Source: Acidobacteriota bacterium
GTDB taxonomy: Bacteria; Acidobacteriota; Terriglobia; Terriglobales; Acidobacteriaceae
DNA length: 11,853 nucleotides
Reading direction: 5' to 3'
Assembly: GCA_021799405.1 (NCBI GenBank)
Contig: JAJZAL010000163.1
Coordinates: forward strand, 1 to 11,853
This document shows, one piece after another, positions 7,195 through 11,853 of this stretch (position 1 is the stretch's first letter; every line of letters starts with the position of its first letter). Under the pieces are notes generated by a model, which saw only the letters and a list, made by a program, of their open reading frames with translations, did no database searches and was not told the origin of the DNA. The position numbers and the translations under genes are program-made.

Positions 7195-7947
7195 TTACAC
7201 TTCCGCTGTCTGTCCGCCGTCCACATATATCAGCGAACCAGTGACAAAGGAGGCATCATCCGAGGCTAGAAACACCGCCGCCTTAGCGATCTCATCCGGC
7301 TGTCCGAGCCGTCCCATGGGAAACGACAGGGCAAAGCTGGCGAGCTGATCGGGTGTTAGCGCCTTTCGGAGCATTGGCGTATCCGTCGGCCCCGGACAGA
7401 TTGCATTTACCCGAATCCCGCGCCTTGCGTAGTCAATTCCCATCGACCTGGTTAGAAGGGTGACCCCTCCCTTCGAACTAACGTAGGCGGCTGCATGGGC
7501 ACACGCATCATGCGCGCCGGTGGTCGAGGCCACATTAATGATCGAGCCGCGCCCCTTCTCCAGCATATGCGGCAATGCAGCCCGGCAAAAGAGAAAAGTA
7601 CCGGTAAGATTGACCGCCAGCACCCTATTCCAGGTATCCTCGTCTGTTTCCAGCACGGTCCCGTAGGTCAGGATTCCCGCACCGTTGAACAAGATATCGA
7701 GACCACCAAATTGTTCCAAGGCTGAACAGACAGCACTTTGGACCGCAGCAGATTTTGAAATATCCACACTACAAAATTCTGCCCGGCCACCCTTGTCGCG
7801 AATCTCGTGAACAGTTTCGAGCAGCCCGTCAGTATCACGGTCTACCGCCATGACCGCCGCGCCCTCTCGAGCAAAATGCACTGCCGTGGCGCGCGCAATT
7901 CCGGACGCTGCCCCGGTCACAATTGAAACCCGCCCTTGGAGTTTCAT
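7195..7947 (-). CDS. Short-chain dehydrogenase/reductase (classical SDR)
   Basis: A 250-residue classical SDR. The Rossmann motif TGAASGIA (11-18) has alanine at the last position of TGxxxGxG. D36 at the end of the second strand favours NAD. The structural motif is NGAG (88-91), and the catalytic set is N113, S141, Y155 and K159 (YVSSKG). The C-terminal ending, VDGGQTAEV, is typical of sugar and polyol dehydrogenases. GGAGGT lies 6 bases before the ATG, a very strong site. It is the first gene of the minus-strand cluster, divergent from the second SDR at 8595, and would oxidise a secondary alcohol of the substrate to a ketone. The substrate cannot be read from sequence. It and the other SDR begin alike (MxLQGxVxIVTG) but differ widely after that, so a recent tandem duplication is unlikely. 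Confidence 0.92.
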   Translation of the reverse strand: MKLQGRVSIVTGAASGIARATAVHFAREGAAVMAVDRDTDGLLETVHEIRDKGGRAEFCSVDISKSAAVQSAVCSALEQFGGLDILFNGAGILTYGTVLETDEDTWNRVLAVNLTGTFLFCRAALPHMLEKGRGSIINVASTTGAHDACAHAAAYVSSKGGVTLLTRSMGIDYARRGIRVNAICPGPTDTPMLRKALTPDQLASFALSFPMGRLGQPDEIAKAAVFLASDDASFVTGSLIYVDGGQTAEV

Positions 7948-7965
7948 CGGACACCTCCGGGGATT

Positions 7966-7987
7966 GGGCCAGAAATAGGTATGGCCC
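7966..7987 (-). promoter_or_regulatory. Inverted repeat in the SDR leader
   Basis: GGGCCA (7966-7971) and TGGCCC (7982-7987) are perfect inverted 6-bp arms with a 10-base spacer. They lie just upstream of the SDR ribosome site and at the predicted transcript start, a place where either an operator or a leader hairpin would control the operon. Function is inferred from position only. Confidence 0.3.
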
Positions 7988-7990
7988 CGT

Positions 7991-8020
7991 AAAGTAGTTC
8001 AATTCTTCCGTCGCAGTCAA
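7991..8020 (-). promoter_or_regulatory. Candidate promoter of the minus-strand operon
   Basis: On the minus strand TTGACT (8020-8015) and TACTTT (7996-7991) are separated by 18 bases. This would place the transcript start near 7984, about 37 bases before the SDR ATG. The -35 box matches the sigma-70 consensus at five of six positions; the -10 box is poor (three of six). Confidence 0.25.
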
Positions 8021-8054
8021 CGATTTGCTATAAGAATTGTCCGAATCAGTATTG

Positions 8055-8069
8055 AAAAGCTCTGCTTTT
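8055..8069. promoter_or_regulatory. Palindrome AAAAGC-TCT-GCTTTT
   Basis: Perfect 6-bp inverted arms around three bases, just upstream of the candidate minus-strand promoter. The size and symmetry fit a protein-binding site better than a terminator. No second copy was noticed in the window. Confidence 0.25.
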
Positions 8070-8217
8070 ACGCTCAATCTACCACCAAACCGGAGCACAT
8101 GGGCTGACCAGAGGAATCGCGGTGTAGATTTGTTGGAGCGGATGCGCTGGCATGACTGGTGAAACTCCGGGAGAACTCCGAATGAGATGAAGTCCAATCT
8201 CGTGCTGGCTTTGGGTA

Positions 8218-8475
8218 TCATCTAGGCTTCTCACAGGTATGCTTCGCTTTGCGTGCTCCGAGGCAAGGAACATCCTCGTATCGCCCCTGAGAGGCTTTCC
8301 GCCAGGCGTCAGGCCGAGCGGCCCAACCGGATTCCTGGGAATCGGAAAGCTGGGAGAAGCATTCGCGATCCCTCACAAGGTTTTCCGGCTTGCCGTGAAG
8401 GCGCCGCGTCAACAGGAGCACATTCGTACTTTCAAACCCGCGGAAGGTGGAGTTGATTCCGTGCTCTTCCAACAA
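8218..8475 (-). CDS. Doubtful 85-residue ORF or gene remnant
   Basis: A TTG-started frame with AGGA seven bases upstream encodes 85 residues ending CEKPR. Its codons look fairly ordinary for this genome in this frame, with many C/G third positions, and the start VLLLTRRLHGKPENLVRDRE reads like part of a folded protein. No family is recognised. It lies antisense to another open frame (8239-8598), inside the divergent control region. It may be a remnant, a chance ORF, or an undescribed small protein. Confidence 0.2.
   Translation of the reverse strand: MLEEHGINSTFRGFESTNVLLLTRRLHGKPENLVRDRECFSQLSDSQESGWAARPDAWRKASQGRYEDVPCLGARKAKHTCEKPR
8330..8343. promoter_or_regulatory. Hyphenated palindrome GATTCC-TG-GGAATC
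   Basis: A 14-bp palindrome with perfect 6-bp arms; a further CC/GG pair flanks it if one base is skipped. It lies about 250 bp upstream of the plus-strand SDR gene. It could be an operator, but a chance match is also reasonable. Confidence 0.2.
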
Positions 8476-8594
8476 AAAATCCTATCGATTCTTAGAGACC
8501 CGCAGGTTCATAACTGCATACTATCTTCAGTTGTCTACTTATTTTTCAAATTCCCCGAAAGGAATAGTCGCTCAAGACTGCTAGTGAAATCCAA

Positions 8595-9356
8595 ATGAGA
8601 CTCCAAGGCAAAGTTGCAATTGTGACTGGTTCTGCTGTCGGCCTCGGGCACGCTGTGGCAGCACGGTTTGCCCGCGAGGGAGCGACAGTTGTGGCGGCGG
8701 ACATTAATGAGCAGTGTGGCGCGGCCGCGGTATCTCAAATCAGGGAGAACGGCCATTCCGCGATCTTCGTCCCGACAGACGTTTCTGATGAGGCGGCCGT
8801 TGCGGCGCTTATGCGCACAGGCATCGAGCAGTTTGGTCGCATTGACATTCTCTATAACAACGCGGCTGTCTTATTAGCCGATCGCGATGCTTTTGTGCAC
8901 GAACTCAGTTCAGAGACGTGGGACTATGTGCTTGGTATCAATCTAAGAGGTACATTTTTATGTTCTAAATATGCCATCCCGGTCATGTTAAAACAGGGAG
9001 GCGGCTCAATCATCCATACCGGATCGCCAACAGGCCTCACTGGATGTGCTCCAAAGCTTACCGCTTACAGTGTCAGCAAAGGTGGCATAGCGGGCCTGAC
9101 GAAAGTTATGGCGGCAGCATACGCACGCAACAATATACGCGTAAACTCCGTTGTGCCTGGAACGATGGACACGCCGATGAACGAATATATTCTTTCAAAT
9201 ACCCAAGTGCGCGAAGAATATCGGCAAGCGGTGCCCCTCGGCAGACTGGGATTGCCTGAAGATATGGAGGGCATAGCTGTATTTCTTGCCTCTGACGAGT
9301 CCGTATATTGTACAGGTGGAACCTACATGTGCGACGGAGGATTAACCGCGGTGTGA
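8595..9356 (+). CDS. Short-chain dehydrogenase/reductase (classical SDR)
   Basis: A 253-residue classical SDR, first gene of the plus-strand block. TGSAVGLG (11-18) binds the nucleotide, and D36 suggests NAD. NNAA (88-91) is the structural motif, and the catalytic tetrad is N116, S144, Y158 and K162 (YSVSKG). The C-terminus ends CDGGLTAV. The ATG at 8595 is fixed by the SDR N-terminus and by an in-frame TAG ten codons upstream, yet no Shine-Dalgarno sequence stands before it; the nearest AAGGA is more than 20 bases away. It may be leaderless or depend on another initiation mode. Divergent pairing with a second SDR suggests two oxidation steps or two stereochemical forms of one substrate. Substrate unknown. 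Confidence 0.92.
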   Translation: MRLQGKVAIVTGSAVGLGHAVAARFAREGATVVAADINEQCGAAAVSQIRENGHSAIFVPTDVSDEAAVAALMRTGIEQFGRIDILYNNAAVLLADRDAFVHELSSETWDYVLGINLRGTFLCSKYAIPVMLKQGGGSIIHTGSPTGLTGCAPKLTAYSVSKGGIAGLTKVMAAAYARNNIRVNSVVPGTMDTPMNEYILSNTQVREEYRQAVPLGRLGLPEDMEGIAVFLASDESVYCTGGTYMCDGGLTAV

Positions 9357-9417
9357 CATGATCGTCCGCCCGGATAAGAGACAAACTGGTAGCGGATGCG
9401 CATATATGGAGGTCATG

Positions 9418-9447
9418 ATGGGTCTGCGCAAGAGGAGGCGCTTATGA
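9418..9447 (+). CDS. Nine-residue leader ORF coupled to the alcohol dehydrogenase
   Basis: GGAGG at 9408-9412 lies five bases before an ATG at 9418. The frame reads MGLRKRRRL and stops at TGA 9445-9447, overlapping the next ATG (9444) as ATGA. In-frame ATGs at 9406 and 9415 would lengthen it to 13 or 10 residues. Its two AGG codons (9433-9438) are themselves the Shine-Dalgarno core of the dehydrogenase gene. A ribosome translating this ORF would therefore cover, then terminate on, the dehydrogenase start. This may be coupling, or chance. Confidence 0.35.
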   Translation: MGLRKRRRL

Positions 9448-10505
9448 AAGCGGCAGTCTGGCATGACAGGTTCGATGTTCGCATTGAGGATGCGCCGGAT
9501 CCTCCGCCACCGCCTCCGGGTCAAATTCAAGTTGCGGTTAGCTGGTGCGGCATCTGCGGCACCGATCTTCATGAGTATATGGGCGGCCCTGTCTATATTC
9601 CTCAGGGCGCGCCGCATCCGCTGACCAGGGTGAAGGCTCCGGTCATTATTGGGCACGAGATGTCCGGCCGTGTCACCGCGCTGGGCGAGGGCGTCGCAAG
9701 CTTCTCCGTTGGCGACCGTGTAGCGGCCTGCCCCATCATTGGATGCGGGCGTTGCCGCTGGTGTAAGTCCGAATCTATGGCGCAATGCGATCAGGTTGCG
9801 TTTCTGGGCACGAGTTGGTGGGGCGGGGCATTGTCAGAGCGGTTGAATTTATACGCGTACCAGTGCTTCCGTTTAGCGGACACCATCTCCGATGAAGTGG
9901 GAGCCTTGGTCGAGCCTTTTTCCGCCACTGTCCGGGCCGTTGCCCAGGCAGGAATTGGTCCAAATGACAGTGTCGCCATCGTTGGTGCAGGGCCAATGGG
10001 ATTGATGACATTATTAGCTGCGACTCTCCGCGAAGCAAGGCAGGTTGTCGCGGTGGAAGTGGCCCAGCGGCGTAAGGAGACGGCAAGAAAACTGGGAGCC
10101 AGTGAGGTCATTGACCCGTCGAAGGAAGATCCTGAGAAACGCGCGCTGGATATTACGGAAGGCCAAGGATTCGATGTCGTAATTGAATGTGCTGGGCAGC
10201 CTAGCACCGCGCTGCTTGCGGGAAGGTTGACAAGGACGCGCGGCCGGCTGGTTATTATGGGCGTCTTCGAGAAACCTGCTCCGCTCGACTTGACGGACTT
10301 GGTATTTCGAGAGAAGACGGTCAGCGGAAGCATGAGCGGCTTCGGATTGTATGACGAAACAATTCGCTTGATGACCGATCCGAGATTCAAGGGAGAGGAA
10401 CTGATTACCGGGCGTATTCCTTTGGATGATCTGGTGACGAAGGGTTATCGAGGCCTGCTTTACGAAAAAGAGAACAATGTCAAGACCTTGGTCTCGCCTC
10501 GTTAA
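9444..10505 (+). CDS. Zinc-dependent MDR alcohol/polyol dehydrogenase (2,3-butanediol/threitol dehydrogenase-like)
   Basis: A 353-residue medium-chain dehydrogenase. The catalytic zinc site has C38 (GICGTD), H71-E72 (GHEMSG) and E157 ([11 protein letters not shown]). Four structural-zinc cysteines lie at 101, 104, 107 and 115. The Rossmann motif GAGPMG is at 181-186, and E205 at the end of the second strand favours NAD over [19 protein letters not shown] (39-53) with a following HPLT is typical of the butanediol/sorbitol/threitol dehydrogenase branch. The ATG at 9444 has an ideal AGGAGG five bases upstream; a longer start at 9396 adds 16 out-of-family residues. A run of seven prolines with one Asp, DPPPPPP (19-25), is unusual but near the N-terminal strand. 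It probably interconverts a vicinal-diol polyol and a hydroxyketone. Confidence 0.92.
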   Translation: MKAAVWHDRFDVRIEDAPDPPPPPPGQIQVAVSWCGICGTDLHEYMGGPVYIPQGAPHPLTRVKAPVIIGHEMSGRVTALGEGVASFSVGDRVAACPIIGCGRCRWCKSESMAQCDQVAFLGTSWWGGALSERLNLYAYQCFRLADTISDEVGALVEPFSATVRAVAQAGIGPNDSVAIVGAGPMGLMTLLAATLREARQVVAVEVAQRRKETARKLGASEVIDPSKEDPEKRALDITEGQGFDVVIECAGQPSTALLAGRLTRTRGRLVIMGVFEKPAPLDLTDLVFREKTVSGSMSGFGLYDETIRLMTDPRFKGEELITGRIPLDDLVTKGYRGLLYEKENNVKTLVSPR

Positions 10506-10642
10506 CGGCGTTCGAGCAAACGCTGAATTGCCAGCTAAATCAGACACTATCGTCGATCAAGGCAACGCGGATGCAGAGGCTTATGAGTGTCTTGTATCGC
10601 ACCTCTTCGAGCATTTGGTCAACTTTCCTTCTGGAGTTTCCT

Positions 10643-11215
10643 ATGGCACGCGAAAGTCTCTCGCTGCAAGCCATGACTCAGAGAGCTATCTCTGAGGTTG
10701 GCGCCGTCTTCAGTCATATAAAAGATGAAGCCAGTGAGCGTATGTGTGCTGAGATCCTGCGCGCGCGCCGCATTGCCTGCTATGGCGTCGGGCGCGAGGG
10801 GCTCATGATGAAGGCTCTGGCGATGCGCCTCATGCACCTTGGTCTGGATGTGCATGTTGTCGGCGATATGACAACCGCACCTATTGGTCAAGGAGACCTG
10901 CTCCTCGTAAGCGCAGGGCCAGGAACATTTTCGACCGTGCTGGCATTGCTTGGCGTAGCCCGTGAGGCCGGCGCCCGCACAATGGTTGTCACAGCACAAA
11001 CCTCTGGGGCTGCGCCGCGGAGCGCGGACGTAGTGATTCACCTTCCGGCACAAACCATGGCCGACGACGGTGGCGCATCGGCGGGCCTTCTGCCGATGGG
11101 GAGTCTCTACGAAGCTGTCCAACTCCTCTTCTTCGATCTGGTTACCATCCTGCTTCGCGAACAAATGGGCCAATCATCAGATCAAATGCGAGCGCGTCAT
11201 ACAAATCTTGAGTAA
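10643..11215 (+). CDS. SIS-domain phosphosugar isomerase (6-phospho-3-hexuloisomerase-like)
   Basis: A 190-residue single SIS-domain protein, the usual length for 6-phospho-3-hexuloisomerases. [20 protein letters not shown] (46-65) and [20 protein letters not shown] (72-91) match the family layout, and PMGSLYE (151-157) holds the probable catalytic glutamate E157. Two sites differ from the classic enzymes I recall: GxGRS reads GVGRE, and the phosphate loop SGSGxT reads SAGPGTF, so a different phosphoketose is likely. The ATG at 10643 has GGAG 6 bases upstream; an earlier ATG at 10571 lacks family sequence. It follows the dehydrogenase by 137 bp and precedes the EryC-like gene by 19 bp. A role in 1,2 carbonyl transfer on the phosphorylated intermediate is inferred. 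Confidence 0.85.
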   Translation: MARESLSLQAMTQRAISEVGAVFSHIKDEASERMCAEILRARRIACYGVGREGLMMKALAMRLMHLGLDVHVVGDMTTAPIGQGDLLLVSAGPGTFSTVLALLGVAREAGARTMVVTAQTSGAAPRSADVVIHLPAQTMADDGGASAGLLPMGSLYEAVQLLFFDLVTILLREQMGQSSDQMRARHTNLE

Positions 11216-11234
11216 TTGCTACATGGAGAAGGAC

Positions 11235-11853
11235 ATGAATCTGGGGATCAATCTCAGCTTTGCAATCAAGAGGTGGGTGGAGGCTCCTGTCTGGGCGCAA
11301 TTCGTTCGGGAGACTCTGGGGTTGGAGTTGGTGCAGTTTACTTATGACCTGCTCGACCCATGGTGGCCTGAGACCTTGCGCCGGCCCTTGGCGGCGGAAG
11401 TGCGGAAGGCGGCAAATGACTGGGGATTGCAAATCGAAAGCGCTTTCAGTGGTCTTGCCAATTATTGCTTTGACGGTCTGCTGCATCCGAGCGCTGCCGG
11501 CCGAAGCGCGTCGATGGAATGGTGGAAGCGGGCCTTTGATGTAGCCGCAGAGGTTGGAGCAAAGGCTTCGGGAGGTCCGCTGGGCGGCATGAGCGTGAAA
11601 GATGCGTCCGATCCCGAAAGCCGCGAGCGGCGCTACCGCGGCTTGCTGGATGCGGTGGCCCAGCTGTCAAAGGCAGCGCGAGTCGCCGGATTAGAACGGC
11701 TTCAAGTTGAATGTACACCGTTGGCGCGCGAGGTTCCCTGGACAGTCGATCAGGCAAGGACGTTCATGAATGACCTCGAAGGGCGGTGTGAAGTTCCGGT
11801 GAAGCTCCTGATCGATATCGGCCATGCCCTGTACCAGCCGTTGTATGGACCGG
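11235..11853 (+). CDS. EryC-like TIM-barrel sugar-phosphate epimerase/isomerase, N-terminal part
   Basis: The first 206 residues of an AP-endonuclease-2-type TIM barrel, cut by the right edge. The start INLSFAIKRWVE (5-16) with VQFTYDLLDPWWPE (33-46) recalls EryC-type tetrulose-phosphate epimerases of erythritol pathways, from memory. Probable metal ligands are E159 (VECTP) and the D194/H197 pair (LIDIGH). The ATG at 11235 has GGAG six bases upstream; an in-frame ATG at 11223 is possible. The gene begins 19 bp after the SIS-domain gene. D-apiose isomerase and hydroxypyruvate isomerase share the fold, so the family is safe but the EryC label is only a likeness. If correct, it would act on a tetrulose-phosphate made by the DhaK/DhaL kinase. 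Confidence 0.75.
   Translation, partial: MNLGINLSFAIKRWVEAPVWAQFVRETLGLELVQFTYDLLDPWWPETLRRPLAAEVRKAANDWGLQIESAFSGLANYCFDGLLHPSAAGRSASMEWWKRAFDVAAEVGAKASGGPLGGMSVKDASDPESRERRYRGLLDAVAQLSKAARVAGLERLQVECTPLAREVPWTVDQARTFMNDLEGRCEVPVKLLIDIGHALYQPLYGP

Larger units (their letters stand above)
7948..8594. other. Divergent control region of 647 bp
   Basis: This separates the two divergent gene blocks and must hold both promoters. It contains a 6-bp hairpin at the first SDR leader, a candidate minus-strand promoter, two short palindromes and a doubtful 85-codon minus ORF (8475 to 8218). Bases 8460-8590 are visibly richer in A+T. The second SDR gene has no ribosome site at its ATG. No IS ends, tRNA or riboswitch consensus was recognised. 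Confidence 0.5.

Noticed and set aside
7835..8221. Minus-strand frame of 128 codons running from the control region into the first SDR
   Set aside because: It overlaps the SDR N-terminus in another frame and has no ribosome site or family motif.
8239..8598. Plus-strand frame of 119 codons upstream of the second SDR
   Set aside because: Pro/Arg/Gly-rich without motifs, with no good ribosome site; codon use looks poorer than in the opposite frame.
7195..9356. Recent duplication of the two SDR genes
   Set aside because: They share the family framework but differ throughout the substrate-binding parts, so they are separate family members.
9791..10390. Minus-strand frame of 199 codons opposite the zinc dehydrogenase
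   Set aside because: Antisense to a fully recognisable MDR enzyme; Ser/Thr/Pro-rich translation without motifs.
10619..11173. Minus-strand frame of 184 codons opposite the SIS gene
   Set aside because: The SIS-domain protein is clear on the plus strand; this frame is a shadow.

Overview
This window of about 11.9 kb is a sugar or polyol catabolism locus from a moderately GC-rich (roughly 55% by eye) Gram-negative-type bacterium. The secreted DUF5060/apiosidase-like hydrolase, the D-threonine-aldolase-like enzyme and dense Shine-Dalgarno-led operons would suit Acidobacteriota or a similar soil lineage. That placement is a guess from gene content. No rRNA, tRNA, CRISPR array or insertion sequence was seen.

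Layout: (1) 1-1360, minus strand: the N-terminal 453 residues of an exported glycoside-hydrolase-like protein that runs off the left edge. (2) 1361-1837: non-coding, with a long-range inverted repeat. (3) 7947 down to 1838, minus strand: a probable operon in the order SDR dehydrogenase, a 344-bp gap, dhaK-like, dhaL-like, lsrF-like, a small ABM-domain protein (lsrG-like by position), a D-threonine aldolase/D-serine dehydratase family protein and an AraC-family regulator. From dhaK to araC the genes overlap or nearly touch. (4) 7948-8594: a 647-bp divergent control region with several short palindromes and one doubtful small ORF. (5) 8595 to the right edge, plus strand: a second SDR dehydrogenase, a zinc-dependent alcohol dehydrogenase preceded by a tiny coupled ORF, a SIS-domain phosphosugar isomerase-like protein, and an EryC-like TIM-barrel epimerase/isomerase cut by the window end.

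How the genes may work together (inference): three NAD(P)-dependent dehydrogenases would oxidise a polyol or deoxy-sugar to a hydroxymethyl ketone. A DhaK/DhaL-type kinase would phosphorylate the CO-CH2OH end. The SIS and TIM-barrel proteins would isomerise the phosphoketose. The LsrF-like class I aldolase/thiolase would cleave it to DHAP plus a C2 or larger fragment. The most striking feature is a close LsrF homologue (Lys203 and Asp57 at the same numbers as in E. coli LsrF) followed by an ABM protein, as in the AI-2 lsrFG pair, but with a DhaK/DhaL kinase in place of LsrK and no Lsr transporter or LsrR. I know of no described pathway with this set, but I could not search. Competing readings are tetritol/erythrulose catabolism (DhaK-type kinase plus EryC-like epimerase) and apiose/apulose catabolism (apiosidase-like hydrolase nearby). 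No transporter lies in the window, so the substrate cannot be fixed from sequence alone.
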